From assembly GCF_041154485.1 (NCBI RefSeq), contig NZ_AP028670.1, positions 620,001-684,000 on the forward strand: a stretch of 64,000 bases of DNA. Reading direction: 5' to 3'. Made by a program: the position numbers and the translations under genes. Of this stretch, positions 43,243 through 52,338 are shown one piece after another. Source of the stretch: Variovorax sp. V93 (GTDB lineage: Bacteria; Pseudomonadota; Gammaproteobacteria; Burkholderiales; Burkholderiaceae_C). Position 1 is the first letter of the stretch. Every line of letters starts with the position of its first letter. Below the pieces are notes generated by a model, which was not told the DNA's origin, ran no database searches, and saw only the letters and a program-made list of their open reading frames with translations.

Positions 43243-44169
43243 GTGAGTCCCGTGGAACGCCCCGCCCCGCGCGTGATCTGCCTCGGCCTGTCCGCGCTCG
43301 ACATCACCTGGCAGGTCGACACCCTGCCGCAGGGCGGCGGCAAGACCCGCGCAAACGATGTGCGCGAGGGCGGCGGCGGCATGGCGGCGAATGCCGCCGC
43401 GGCGGCCGCGAAGCTCGGCGCATCGGTACAGTTCTGGGGCCGCGCCGGCTTGGACAGTGCGGGCCACGAGATGAAGGCGCAGCTCGCCGCGCTGGGTGTC
43501 GAGGTGTCGCGCTTCAGGCTGTTCGAGGGCGCACGCTCGTCGCTTTCCGGCATCGTGGTCGATGCGCGCGGCGAACGCATGATCGTGAATTTTCGCGGCG
43601 CCGGCCTGCCGGCCGATCCGGCCTGGCTGCCGCTCGACGCACTGGCCGCGACCGACGCCGTGCTGGCCGATCCACGCTGGCCCGAAGGCGCGCTCGCGCT
43701 CTTCGGCGCAGCGCGCACGCGCGGCCTGCCCACCGTGCTTGACGGCGACGTGGCCGATGCCGCCGTCTTCGACATGCTGCTGCCGCACACCGACCACGCC
43801 GTGTTCTCCGAGCCCGGCCTTGCAGGCTATGCCACCGGCGCACGCACGGTCGAGGAGCAGTTGAATTTCGCGCTCTCGCGCGGCTGCCGCCTCGCGGCCG
43901 TCACGCTCGGCGAGCGCGGCCTGCGCTGGGCCGATGCCCAAGGGCTGCACGCCCTGCCCGCCTTCGCGGTGGAACCCGTCGACACCACCGGCGCCGGCGA
44001 CGTCTTCCACGGTGCGTTGGCCTTCGCGCTCGGCGCCGGCTGGCCCGTGCCCCGCGCCTTCCAGTTCTCCGCCGCGGTGGCGGCCATCAAGTGCACACGA
44101 CCCGGCGGACGCGCCGGGGTGCCCGACTTCGCCACCGCGATGTCCCTCGTCGATTCCATCAAGGAGTGA
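43243..44169 (+). CDS. PfkB-family carbohydrate kinase
   Basis: 308 residues from a GTG one base after the ATPase stop. It has the N-terminal ribokinase-type glycine pair (REGGGGMAANAAAAAAKLG) and the catalytic DTTGAGDVFHGALAFALG near the C terminus. It should phosphorylate the ketose made by the dehydrogenases, ready for the aldolase that follows. The family includes tagatose-6-P, fructose and sulfofructose kinases, so the substrate is open. Confidence 0.9.
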   Translation: MSPVERPAPRVICLGLSALDITWQVDTLPQGGGKTRANDVREGGGGMAANAAAAAAKLGASVQFWGRAGLDSAGHEMKAQLAALGVEVSRFRLFEGARSSLSGIVVDARGERMIVNFRGAGLPADPAWLPLDALAATDAVLADPRWPEGALALFGAARTRGLPTVLDGDVADAAVFDMLLPHTDHAVFSEPGLAGYATGARTVEEQLNFALSRGCRLAAVTLGERGLRWADAQGLHALPAFAVEPVDTTGAGDVFHGALAFALGAGWPVPRAFQFSAAVAAIKCTRPGGRAGVPDFATAMSLVDSIKE

Positions 44170-44177
44170 TCCCCCTC

Positions 44178-45227
44178 ATGACAACGCCCCCCCTCCACCT
44201 CGGCAAAAAATGGGGCCTGCGCCGCATGGCCACGCCCCAGGGCCACTTCACCATGGTCGCGCTCGACCAGCGCCCGCCGATCGCGCAGCTGATCGGCACC
44301 AAGCGCGGCATCGCACCCGCCGACGTGAGCTTTGCCGACATGGTGGCTGTCAAGCGCACGCTGGTCGACACCCTCGGTGCGCACGCCAGCGCCATGCTGT
44401 TCGACCCGAACTACGCCTTCCCCGCGGCGCTGCAGAAGCTGCCCGCGCACACCGGCCTGGTGGTCACGCTCGAGGACCACCGCTTCCGCGACACCCCGGG
44501 CGGCCGACTCTCGCATTCGATCGACGACTGGAGCGTGGAAAAGATCAAGCGCGCCGGCGGCGACGGCGTGAAGGTGCTGGCCTGGTACCGCCCCGATGCC
44601 GAACCCGAGGTGCTCGCGCACCAGCAAGCCTATGTGCAGAAGATCGGCGAGGAATGCCGCCAGTGGGACATTCCGCTGGTGCTCGAGCTGCTGGTCTATC
44701 CCTTTCCCAGGAGCGAACGCCACACCGTCGACTACATCGAGTCGCCCGAGAAGATGCCCGAGCTGGTGATCGAGAGCGTACGCGAGTTCGCCAAGCCGAA
44801 GTATGGCGTCGATCTCTTCAAGCTCGAGAGCCCGCTGCCCGGCGCCACGCTGCCCGCGCGCGACGGCAGTGCCGCGCCACAGGCCGCGCAGGCCTGGTTC
44901 GACCAGATGGGCGCGATCTGCAAGGGGGCGAACATTCCCTGGGTGATGCTGTCGGCGGGCGTGACGCCGCCGCAGTTCCTGCGCGTGATGGAATACGCCT
45001 ACGCCGCCGGCGCCCACGGCTTCCTGGCGGGCCGCGCCGTGTGGTGGCAGGCGCTGCAGCACTTTCCCGACCTCGAGCGCTGCGCCGAGCAGCTGCGCCG
45101 CGAAGGCAGCGCCACGCTCGCACAGCTCGAAGCGCTCACGCTGCGCGCGGGCAACGCCTGGCAGGCCGACTACAGCGCCTTCGATGCCATGACGGCCGAG
45201 GGCGAACTCTGCGCGGCCTACGCCTGA
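44178..45227 (+). CDS. Class I aldolase, LacD (tagatose-1,6-bisphosphate aldolase)/YihT-like
   Basis: 349 residues from the ATG at 44178. Barrel motifs are FTMVALDQRPP at the N terminus, GGDGVKVLAWYRPD (the usual Schiff-base lysine region), VLELLVYPF and DLFKLESPLP. These fit the LacD/YihT family of ketose-phosphate aldolases. It probably splits the kinase's product into a triose phosphate and an aldehyde. It ends the LacI-controlled operon, 9 bp from the convergent permease gene. Confidence 0.8.
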   Translation: MTTPPLHLGKKWGLRRMATPQGHFTMVALDQRPPIAQLIGTKRGIAPADVSFADMVAVKRTLVDTLGAHASAMLFDPNYAFPAALQKLPAHTGLVVTLEDHRFRDTPGGRLSHSIDDWSVEKIKRAGGDGVKVLAWYRPDAEPEVLAHQQAYVQKIGEECRQWDIPLVLELLVYPFPRSERHTVDYIESPEKMPELVIESVREFAKPKYGVDLFKLESPLPGATLPARDGSAAPQAAQAWFDQMGAICKGANIPWVMLSAGVTPPQFLRVMEYAYAAGAHGFLAGRAVWWQALQHFPDLERCAEQLRREGSATLAQLEALTLRAGNAWQADYSAFDAMTAEGELCAAYA

Positions 45228-45236
45228 GCCCAGGCA

Positions 45237-46016
45237 TCAGGCCTGCGCGATCGCCAGCCACGCGCTCGCGACCAGCGTCGAACCCGCCGCGGCCAGCAGC
45301 CCGCCCACCAGCCATTTGAGGGTGCGCGGCTGCAGCTTGTTGGGCAGCCGGTGGTGCAGCCGCGTCACGCCGTAGACCACCGGCATCGCGCAGGCGGCGA
45401 GCAGCGCGGCGCGCCACGAGAAGTGGCCCGTGGGCAGCACGATCACCAGCCGCACCAGCGAATTGAACGCGAACATCAGCAGCAGCGCGCGGCGCACCAG
45501 TTCGCGCTCCAGCGGCTGGCGGTACATGTGGAAGACGATGGGCGGTCCCGAGCTCGAGAACAGCCCGCCCAGCACGCCCGAGAGCCCGCCGATGACGGCA
45601 AAGCTCGTGCGGCCCGACACCGCGGCCTGCGGCCGGCCCTGCAGCACCAGCAGCAGCGCGCAGCCCAGGATCGACACGCCCAGCAGGCCGCGCAGCCAGT
45701 TCACCGCCCCGCCGCTGAGCCATGTGAGCAGCATGAGCCCCGCGATCACGCCCACCGTGCTGCCGTTGAGCGCGGGCTTCATCAGCCGCCACGGCACGAC
45801 GCCGGGCCGCGCGCGGAAATAGGTCCATGCATTGATCAGGCTCAGCACCGTGGCGGCGTTGGCCGTGTCGCCGACGCTGGCGATGTGGAACACCGACACC
45901 AGGCCGAGCAGGATGAGGCTGAATGCGAACCCCGTGAGGTTCTGCGCGTAAGTGGCCAGCGCCACGCAGGCCATGAAGACCAGCACGGGGCCGGCTTCGG
46001 AAAGAATCGCTTGCAC
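45237..46016 (-). CDS. TauE/SafE-family membrane permease (sulfite/organosulfonate or organic-acid exporter)
   Basis: 259 residues with about 8 TM segments from a GTG at 46016 (VQAILSEAGPVLVFM); the SD is weak and a later ATG is possible. The two repeated TauE/SafE halves are visible: ATYAQNLTGFAFSLILLG and GGLSGVLGGLFSSSGPPIVF. Members export sulfite, sulfoacetate, sulfolactate or other anions. It is the last gene of the GntR-controlled operon and lies tail to tail with the aldolase gene. Confidence 0.82.
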   Translation of the reverse strand: MQAILSEAGPVLVFMACVALATYAQNLTGFAFSLILLGLVSVFHIASVGDTANAATVLSLINAWTYFRARPGVVPWRLMKPALNGSTVGVIAGLMLLTWLSGGAVNWLRGLLGVSILGCALLLVLQGRPQAAVSGRTSFAVIGGLSGVLGGLFSSSGPPIVFHMYRQPLERELVRRALLLMFAFNSLVRLVIVLPTGHFSWRAALLAACAMPVVYGVTRLHHRLPNKLQPRTLKWLVGGLLAAAGSTLVASAWLAIAQA

Positions 46017-46102
46017 CGGAAATGAAAATCGTCGAGAGGCCGCGTCGGGCCCGAATGTCGCAGGCCGTATTGTCCCCGAACGGGTGTGCCGATTCCGGTG
46101 CG

Positions 46103-46130
46103 CCGCGCACAAGGCGCGGGGGCTTTTTTT
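46103..46130 (+). terminator. Intrinsic terminator on the plus strand, without a nearby plus-strand gene
   Basis: Stem CCGCGC/GCGCGG with a 5-base loop (46103-46119), then GGGGC and a run of seven T (46124-46130). The T-run is on the plus strand, yet both flanking genes are on the minus strand; the nearest plus-strand gene (aldolase) ends at 45227. It may end read-through from that operon or a small antisense RNA. The T-run overlaps the dehydratase stop. Confidence 0.6.
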
Positions 46131-47923
46131 CAGTAGATCGGCGGCTCGGGCGTGGGCGCATTGCCCGCCAGGCTCGCGAAGTCGCAGCCCAGGTGCGCCT
46201 GCGTCACCTCGTGCTGGAAGATCCTCGTGTAGCCGCGCGCGTAGGCCGGTGCGGGTGGCGTCCACTGTTTGCGGCGCTCGGCCAGTTCCTCGTCGGGCAC
46301 GAGCATGTCGAGGCGCCGCTCGCCGATGTCGAGGCGGATCGTGTCGCCGGTCCTGAGCAGCGCCAGCGGCCCGCCCACGGCCGACTCCGGCGAGACGTGC
46401 AGCACGCAGGTGCCGTAATGCGTGCCGCTCATGCGCGAATCGGAAATGCGCAGCATGTCGCGCACGCCCTGCCGCAGCAGCTTCTTCGGGATCGGCAGGT
46501 TGCCCCACTCGGGCATGCCGGGCCCGCCGACCGGGCCGCCGTTGCGCAGCACCAGCACGGTCGAGGCATCGCAGTCGAGCGCTTCGTCGGCCATGGCCGC
46601 GAGCATCTCGGCGTTCGAGTCGAACACCAGCGCGCGGCCGATGTGGCGCAGCAGCTCGGGCGTGGCGGCCGAAGGCTTGATGACCGCGCCGTCGGGGCAC
46701 AGGTTGCCGCGCAGCACGGCCAGCGCAATGCCGGCCTCGGGGCACTCGGGCGTGCCCTGCTTGAGCGGCGCAGCGGGGTCGAGGATGGTGCCGTCGTCCT
46801 CCGCGGGCCAGCCCGCGATGTCCTCGCCGAGCGTGCGGCCCGTGACGGTGCGCGCCGACAGGTCCAGGTGCGCCGCGATCCTGTTGAGCACGGCGGGCAG
46901 GCCGCCGGCATAGTGGAAGTCTTCCATCAGCTTCTCGCCCGACGGATAGAGGTTGGCGATGACGGGCACGCGCCGCGCGACCGCGTCGAGCTCGTCGATG
47001 TTCAGCTCGATGCCTGCGCGCCCCGCCATCGCGGGCAGGTGCACCGCCGCATTGGTCGAGCCCCCGAGCGCCATGTAGGCGGCCACGGCGTTGAGGAACG
47101 ATGCCTTGGTGACGATGCGCGAGGGCTTCAGGTCTTCCCACACCATCGAGACGATGCGCTCGCCGCAGCGCCAGGCCATGCGGCTGTGCTCGGAGTCGAC
47201 GGCCGGGATGCTCATGGCGCCGGGCAGCGACAGGCCCATGGCCTCGGCGATGGCGGTCATGGTGCTGGCCGTGCCCATGGTGTTGCAGGTGCCGGGCGTG
47301 CGCGTCATGCGCGCCTCGAGGCGGATCCATTCGGCCTCGTCGATATTGCCGAGGGTGCGTTCGGCCCAGAACTTCTTGGTGTGCGTGCCCGCGCCCACGG
47401 CCTGGCCCTTGTAGCGGTCGTTCATCATCGGACCGGCGGGCAGGAAGATGGCGGGGATGTCCATCGAGAGCGCGCCCATGACCAGGCCGGGCGTGGTCTT
47501 GTCGCAGCCGCCCATCAGCACCACGCCGTCGATCGGCAGGCTGCGCAGCAGCTCCTCGCATTCGATGGCGAGCAGGTTGCGGTAGATCATGGTCGTGGGC
47601 TTGACCATCACTTCGCCCAGACTCAGCGCGGGCAGCTCGAGCGGATAACCGCCGGCCTGCAGTACGCCGCGCTTGACGGACTCGGCACGCTCGCGCAGGT
47701 GCGCATGGCACGGCGAGAGCTCGCTCCAGGTGTTGACGATGCCGATGACCGGCCGGCCCATGAACTCCTCGCGCGCGAGCCCCTGCTGCTGCATGCGCTG
47801 GCGGTGCGCGAAGCCGCGGATGTCGTCGCTCGCGAACCAGCGCTGGCTGCGCAGTTCCTGCAGGGTCTTGGGGCGGGCGGCTTCGGTGGACATGCGGTGC
47901 GTTCTCTGGATCTCTGGGTTCAA
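46130..47923 (-). CDS. IlvD/Edd-family sugar-acid dehydratase
   Basis: 597 residues. Iron-sulfur ligand regions are [10 protein letters not shown] and [11 protein letters not shown], with the N-terminal [15 protein letters not shown]. The length and the C terminus ([14 protein letters not shown]) match the arabinonate/xylonate-type branch of the family more than true dihydroxy-acid dehydratase. It would convert an aldonate to a 2-keto-3-deoxy acid, which the overlapping HpcH/HpaI aldolase (4-bp overlap) could cleave. Substrate unknown. Confidence 0.88.
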   Translation of the reverse strand: MNPEIQRTHRMSTEAARPKTLQELRSQRWFASDDIRGFAHRQRMQQQGLAREEFMGRPVIGIVNTWSELSPCHAHLRERAESVKRGVLQAGGYPLELPALSLGEVMVKPTTMIYRNLLAIECEELLRSLPIDGVVLMGGCDKTTPGLVMGALSMDIPAIFLPAGPMMNDRYKGQAVGAGTHTKKFWAERTLGNIDEAEWIRLEARMTRTPGTCNTMGTASTMTAIAEAMGLSLPGAMSIPAVDSEHSRMAWRCGERIVSMVWEDLKPSRIVTKASFLNAVAAYMALGGSTNAAVHLPAMAGRAGIELNIDELDAVARRVPVIANLYPSGEKLMEDFHYAGGLPAVLNRIAAHLDLSARTVTGRTLGEDIAGWPAEDDGTILDPAAPLKQGTPECPEAGIALAVLRGNLCPDGAVIKPSAATPELLRHIGRALVFDSNAEMLAAMADEALDCDASTVLVLRNGGPVGGPGMPEWGNLPIPKKLLRQGVRDMLRISDSRMSGTHYGTCVLHVSPESAVGGPLALLRTGDTIRLDIGERRLDMLVPDEELAERRKQWTPPAPAYARGYTRIFQHEVTQAHLGCDFASLAGNAPTPEPPIY

Positions 47924-48738
47924 TAGGTGGCGGGGGCCGAAGCCGAAGCGGGAGCGGCGGGTGCGCCGCGCTGCTTGAAGCGCGCCGCGATGTCGTCGGC
48001 GCTCCTGCGCAGCAGCAGCTGGTCGTTGGCCACCGCCACGAAGAGCGCGCCAAGGTCGAGCAGCTCCCGCGCGCGCGGCTCGTCGTTCATGAGGATGCCG
48101 GGCGCCTTGCCGCAGGCGAGGATGCGCGCGATGGCGCGGTCGATGGCGGCGCGCACCGTGGGGTGGTTGACCTGGCCGGCCACGCCCATGCTGGCCGACA
48201 GGTCGCCGGGGCCGATGAAGACGCCGTCGACACCGTCGACGTTCGCGATGTCCTCCAGGTGTTCGAGCGCTTCGACCGTCTCCACCTGCACCAGCACGCA
48301 GATCTCGCCGGAGGCCTCGGCCACGTATTTGGTGTCGCGCCCGAAGCGCGTGGCGCGCACCGTGCCGCCCATGCCGCGGATGCCGTTCGGCGGATAGCGC
48401 GTGGCGGCCACGGCGGCCTCGGCCTCGGCGCGGTTCTGCACGAAGGGCAGCAGCAGCGTCTGCGCGCCGATGTCCAGGTACTGCTTGATCAGCACCGGGT
48501 CGTTCCAGGGCGGACGCACCACGGCCGAGGTGGGCCGCTCGCGCTCGGCCTGCACCGCCTGCAGCTGGCGCAGCATGGTGGTCGGATCGCCGGGCGTGTG
48601 CTCGGCGTCCAGCAGCATCCAGTCGAAACCGGCGCCCGCGAGCAGCTCGGAGACATAGGGGTCGGGCAGCGTCGACCAGAGGCCGATCTGCGGGATCTTC
48701 GCCGCGAGGGCGTGCTTGAAGGTGTTGCGCGAGGGCAT
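47920..48738 (-). CDS. HpcH/HpaI-family class II aldolase
   Basis: 272 residues from the ATG at 48738 (AAAGGA upstream). Family motifs are [39 protein letters not shown] and [12 protein letters not shown]. These metal-dependent enzymes cleave 2-keto-3-deoxy sugar acids to pyruvate and an aldehyde. Coupling with the IlvD/Edd dehydratase makes an Entner-Doudoroff-like route for a sugar acid likely. Confidence 0.9.
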   Translation of the reverse strand: MPSRNTFKHALAAKIPQIGLWSTLPDPYVSELLAGAGFDWMLLDAEHTPGDPTTMLRQLQAVQAERERPTSAVVRPPWNDPVLIKQYLDIGAQTLLLPFVQNRAEAEAAVAATRYPPNGIRGMGGTVRATRFGRDTKYVAEASGEICVLVQVETVEALEHLEDIANVDGVDGVFIGPGDLSASMGVAGQVNHPTVRAAIDRAIARILACGKAPGILMNDEPRARELLDLGALFVAVANDQLLLRRSADDIAARFKQRGAPAAPASASAPATY

Positions 48739-48758
48739 GGATTCGGTCCTTTGCTGGG

Positions 48759-49742
48759 TCAATCGATCTTCACGTTGCCGGCCTTGATGACCTCGCCCAT
48801 CGCGGCGTGGTCGGCCTTCAGGCGCTCGGCGAACGCCTCTGGCGTCGATGAGAGTACATCGAAGCCCTGCTCTTCCAGCGGCTTGCGGAACGCGGGCTCC
48901 TTGAGGATCGCAACCATCTCCCTGTGCAGCCGCTCGACCACCGGCGCGGGCGTGCCGCTGCGCACCAGCATGCCGCTCCATGCGAGCTGCACCACGCCCG
49001 GCGCGCCGGCCTCGGCCATGGTCGGCACGTTGGGCAGCAGCCTGGAGCGCTGGGTGTCGGCCACGGCCAGCACGCGCACGCGGCCGCCCTTCTCCTGGCC
49101 CAGCACGGCCGAGAGGTTGTGGAACATCATCGGGATCTGCCCGCCCATCACGTCGTTGAGCGCGGCGGGCCCGCCCTTGTAGGGCACGTGGATCAGCCGG
49201 GTGCCCGTCTTCGCCTCGAACTGCAGCCCGGTAAGGTGCATGGTGTTGCCGTTGCCGGCCGAGCCGAAGCTCAGCGTGGCGGGCTCCTTCTTCGCAGCTG
49301 CCACCACGTCGGCCACGCTCTTGTAGGGCGTGCCCGCGCCCACCACCAGCACGTTGGGCGTCTGGTTGGTGAGCGTGACCGGCTGGAAGTCCTTCAGCAC
49401 GTCGAAGCCCGTGGCCTTGTAGAGGTGCGGGTTCACGGCCAGCGTGCTGATCGAGCCGAAGAAGATGGTGTAGCCATCGGCCGGCTGGTTGCGCGCCACG
49501 TAGGCGGCCGCGATGTTGCCGTTGGCGCCGGGCCGGTTGTCGATGACCACCGGCTGCCCCAGCCGCTGCGACAGCGCCTGGCCGAAGGGCCGCGCGAACT
49601 GGTCGGCCGCACCGCCCGCGGGCTGCGGCACGACCAGCACGATGGGCTTGTGCGGATAGTCGGCCCTGAGCTGCGCCAGCGCGGGTGCGGCGGCGAGCGC
49701 CATCGCCGACAGGGCCATCGCGGCCCTTGCGAATCTCATCAT
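48759..49742 (-). CDS. Bug/TctC-family periplasmic solute receptor
   Basis: 327 residues, signal peptide to APALAQ (about 24), then [24 protein letters not shown] and [12 protein letters not shown], the Bug signatures. Good SD (CCAGGAGA). The operon also encodes an ABC importer, so two kinds of uptake appear in one unit; the Bug protein may serve the acid form of the substrate. Confidence 0.88.
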   Translation of the reverse strand: MMRFARAAMALSAMALAAAPALAQLRADYPHKPIVLVVPQPAGGAADQFARPFGQALSQRLGQPVVIDNRPGANGNIAAAYVARNQPADGYTIFFGSISTLAVNPHLYKATGFDVLKDFQPVTLTNQTPNVLVVGAGTPYKSVADVVAAAKKEPATLSFGSAGNGNTMHLTGLQFEAKTGTRLIHVPYKGGPAALNDVMGGQIPMMFHNLSAVLGQEKGGRVRVLAVADTQRSRLLPNVPTMAEAGAPGVVQLAWSGMLVRSGTPAPVVERLHREMVAILKEPAFRKPLEEQGFDVLSSTPEAFAERLKADHAAMGEVIKAGNVKID

Positions 49743-49766
49743 GGGGTCTCCTGGATCACGTGTTGT

Positions 49767-50570
49767 TCATGCGGCAGCGCCGCGCCAGAACGCGATCTGC
49801 GCAGCGACCTGGTGGTCGATCATGGGTTTGCCGCCGACCACCCGCAGCCCGCGCGCGGTGCATGCGGCCATGAGCTCGGTGTCGCGTGCGGCGATGATGT
49901 CGAACAGCGCCGCATCGGCCGGCAGCAGCGCCGGGTCGAAGGGCATCGGGTCGCCCGCGTGCAGGCCGAGCGAAGTGGCGTTGATGGCGAGGCCGGCACG
50001 CCCCAGGCTCCCGGCGTGCGTGTCGGCATGGGCGTCCGGATACGCCTTGCGCAGTTCGGCGCACAGCTGCTCCGCGCGCTCGGCTTCGCGGTTGACGATG
50101 TGCAGCTCGCGCACGCCGGCCGCGGCCAGCGCGAAGGCGATGGCCGTGCCCGCACCGCCCGCGCCCACCAGCACCACCGGCCGGTCGGTGCGCAGCACGC
50201 CGTGCGCACGCGCGGCGTCGACAAAGCCCACGCCGTCGAAGCTCTCGCCCGACCATTGGCCATCGGCGTCGATGCGCATGGTGTTGACCACGCCCGTGCG
50301 CTGCGCCTCGGGCCCGAGGCGCGCGCACAGCGCATGCGCCGCGGCCTTGTGCGGGATCGTGAGGTTCAGGCCCTGCAGGTTGCCCACGCGCGCGAGCTGC
50401 GCCACGGTGGCCGCGAAGTCGCCGGGGTGCACGCCCATCGGCACCAGGCACCAGTCGAGGCCGGCGGCGGCGAAGGCCGGGTTGTAGATGCGCGGCGCGC
50501 GCACATGGTCGACCGGATGCGCGAGGATCGGCACGAGGCGCGTTGCGCCGCTGAGGCTCGGGGGGACCAT
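49767..50570 (-). CDS. Shikimate dehydrogenase-like NAD(P) oxidoreductase, altered substrate motif
   Basis: 267 residues. The catalytic lysine motif NLTIPHK, the aspartate in ESFDGVGF and the cofactor loop VGAGGAGTA are kept. The shikimate-binding SxS motif (usually HSLSP) reads HVRAP, so shikimate is unlikely as substrate. It sits 4 bp after the permease gene in a sugar-acid operon, hence a quinate-like or other polyhydroxy acid is more likely. Confidence 0.85.
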   Translation of the reverse strand: MVPPSLSGATRLVPILAHPVDHVRAPRIYNPAFAAAGLDWCLVPMGVHPGDFAATVAQLARVGNLQGLNLTIPHKAAAHALCARLGPEAQRTGVVNTMRIDADGQWSGESFDGVGFVDAARAHGVLRTDRPVVLVGAGGAGTAIAFALAAAGVRELHIVNREAERAEQLCAELRKAYPDAHADTHAGSLGRAGLAINATSLGLHAGDPMPFDPALLPADAALFDIIAARDTELMAACTARGLRVVGGKPMIDHQVAAQIAFWRGAAA

Positions 50571-50574
50571 CGCC

Positions 50575-51411
50575 TCAGCCCTTCACCGCGCCGGCCGTGA
50601 GGCCGCTCACCAGGTAGCGCCGCACCAGCATCGAGAACACCAGCACGGGCGCCATCACCAGCGAGCCGCCGGCGGCGATCTTGCCCCACTCCCAGCCCTC
50701 GTAGTTCATGAAGTTGACCACCGCGACCGGCGCGGTGCGCGCATCGGTGCGCGTGAGGATGAGCGCGAAGAAGAAGTCGTTCCAGGCATAGAGGAAGCAC
50801 AGGATCGCGGTGGCCGCGATGCCGGCCGCCGCCACCGGCATCACGATCTCCATGAACACGGTGGCGTAGCCCGCGCCGTCCATCAGCGCCGCCTCTTCCA
50901 GCGAAGCCGGCACCGCGTCGAAGAAGGGCTGCATCATCCAGATCACCAGCGGCAGGTTGAAGGTCATGTAGATGAGGATCAGGCCGGTGCGGGTGTCGAG
51001 CAGGCCGAGGTAGCGGTACGCCAGGAAGAACGGGATCGTGAAGGCGATCGGCGGCGCCATGCGCGTGAGCAGGATGCCCAGGCCCAGGCCGAAGCGTCCG
51101 CGCCCGGTCCAGCGCGACAGCGCGTAGGCCGCCGGAATGCCGAGCACCAGCGCGAGCAGCGTCGACACGATGCTCGTGACCAGGCTGTTGAGGAAGGACT
51201 CCGGAAAGCCGGCCTGCCAGAGGCCCACGTAGTGCTCCAGCGTGGGCATGAAGAAGACCCGCGGCGGAAACTCGAGGATCAGCGGCGTCGGCTTGAACGA
51301 CATCTGCAGCAGCCACAGGAACGGCAGCAGCATCGCGAACAGCACGAGCGGCACGGCCCAGCGCGCGAGCGGCCAGCGCCGGCGCAGCGACCTCATTCGA
51401 TTCGAGCTCAT
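50575..51411 (-). CDS. ABC sugar permease, MalG type
   Basis: 278 residues from the ATG at 51411, which overlaps the upstream permease stop by 4 bp. Six TM segments, EAA loop EEAALMDGAGYATVFMEIVMP, C terminus VSGLTAGAVKG. Second channel subunit of the GntR-controlled importer. Confidence 0.92.
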   Translation of the reverse strand: MSSNRMRSLRRRWPLARWAVPLVLFAMLLPFLWLLQMSFKPTPLILEFPPRVFFMPTLEHYVGLWQAGFPESFLNSLVTSIVSTLLALVLGIPAAYALSRWTGRGRFGLGLGILLTRMAPPIAFTIPFFLAYRYLGLLDTRTGLILIYMTFNLPLVIWMMQPFFDAVPASLEEAALMDGAGYATVFMEIVMPVAAAGIAATAILCFLYAWNDFFFALILTRTDARTAPVAVVNFMNYEGWEWGKIAAGGSLVMAPVLVFSMLVRRYLVSGLTAGAVKG

Positions 51412-52310
51412 TCGGCACCTCCCGCATGGCGGCTCACGCGCATCGCGCCCCAGCTGATCAGCACGGTGGCCGCGAGCAGCACGACGGTGATGGCGCTCGA
51501 ATAGCCGAGTTCGCCGAAGTTGAAGGCCACGAGATAGGCGTAGTAGTTGGTCACCTCCGTCACCGAGCCCGGTCCGCCGCCGGTCAGGAGGAAGATCAGC
51601 GGAAAGGCCTTGATGCTGTCGATCAGGCGGAACAGCGTGCACACCAGCAGCACCGGCGCGATGTAGGGCAGCACGATGTGGCCGAACACGCGCCAGGCGT
51701 CGGCGCCGTCCATGCGCGCGGCCTCGACGTATTCGGCCGGCAGCGTCTGCAAGGCGGCCAGCACCATCAGGAAGGTGAACGGCGCCCACTCCCAGGTGTC
51801 GGCGATGACGATGGACCACAGCGCGAAGTCGACGTGCGTGGTGAGCGCCGGCAGCGTCACGCCCAGCATGCGCGCGGCCTGGTAGATCGGGCTGATGTCG
51901 GGCGTGTAGATCAGCTTCCAGATCACCGCGACGACGATCGGCGGCAGCACCATCGGAATCACGAACAGGTGGCGCAGCGATTGCCAGCGCTCCTGCCCCG
52001 AATGCACGAGCAGCGCCAGCCCCGTGCCCAGCAGCACCTGCAGCACGACCGTGTAGACCGAGAGCCGCGCCTGCACGCCCAGCGAGCCGACGAAGCGCTC
52101 GTCGCTGCCCAGCAGCCTGTAGTTGCGCAGCGGCTCCGAGAAGTCGCCCAGCGAACCCGGGTTCACCAGCGCCCCGGGCGTGAGGCTCGTGACCAGCAGG
52201 AAGACGGTGGGCAGCCCCGCCACCACCAGCAGGAACAGCAGGCTCGGCGCCATCGCCAAGCGCACGAAGCGGCGGCGCTGCGCCTCGTAGGAGGCTCCTC
52301 TCGCGCTCAC
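51408..52310 (-). CDS. ABC sugar permease, MalF type
   Basis: 300 residues from a GTG at 52310 with poor SD. Six TM segments, EAA loop VEAARMDGADAWRVFGHIVLP. First channel subunit, 28 bp after the binding protein gene. Confidence 0.9.
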   Translation of the reverse strand: MSARGASYEAQRRRFVRLAMAPSLLFLLVVAGLPTVFLLVTSLTPGALVNPGSLGDFSEPLRNYRLLGSDERFVGSLGVQARLSVYTVVLQVLLGTGLALLVHSGQERWQSLRHLFVIPMVLPPIVVAVIWKLIYTPDISPIYQAARMLGVTLPALTTHVDFALWSIVIADTWEWAPFTFLMVLAALQTLPAEYVEAARMDGADAWRVFGHIVLPYIAPVLLVCTLFRLIDSIKAFPLIFLLTGGGPGSVTEVTNYYAYLVAFNFGELGYSSAITVVLLAATVLISWGAMRVSRHAGGAE

Positions 52311-52338
52311 TGGTGCACCCTTGGCGCTGCCGCTGCGC

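Noticed and set aside
46130..47923. Biosynthetic dihydroxy-acid dehydratase (ilvD)
   Set aside because: Operon with a sugar-type aldolase and ABC importer, and the longer sugar-acid-branch C terminus, argue for a catabolic aldonate dehydratase.
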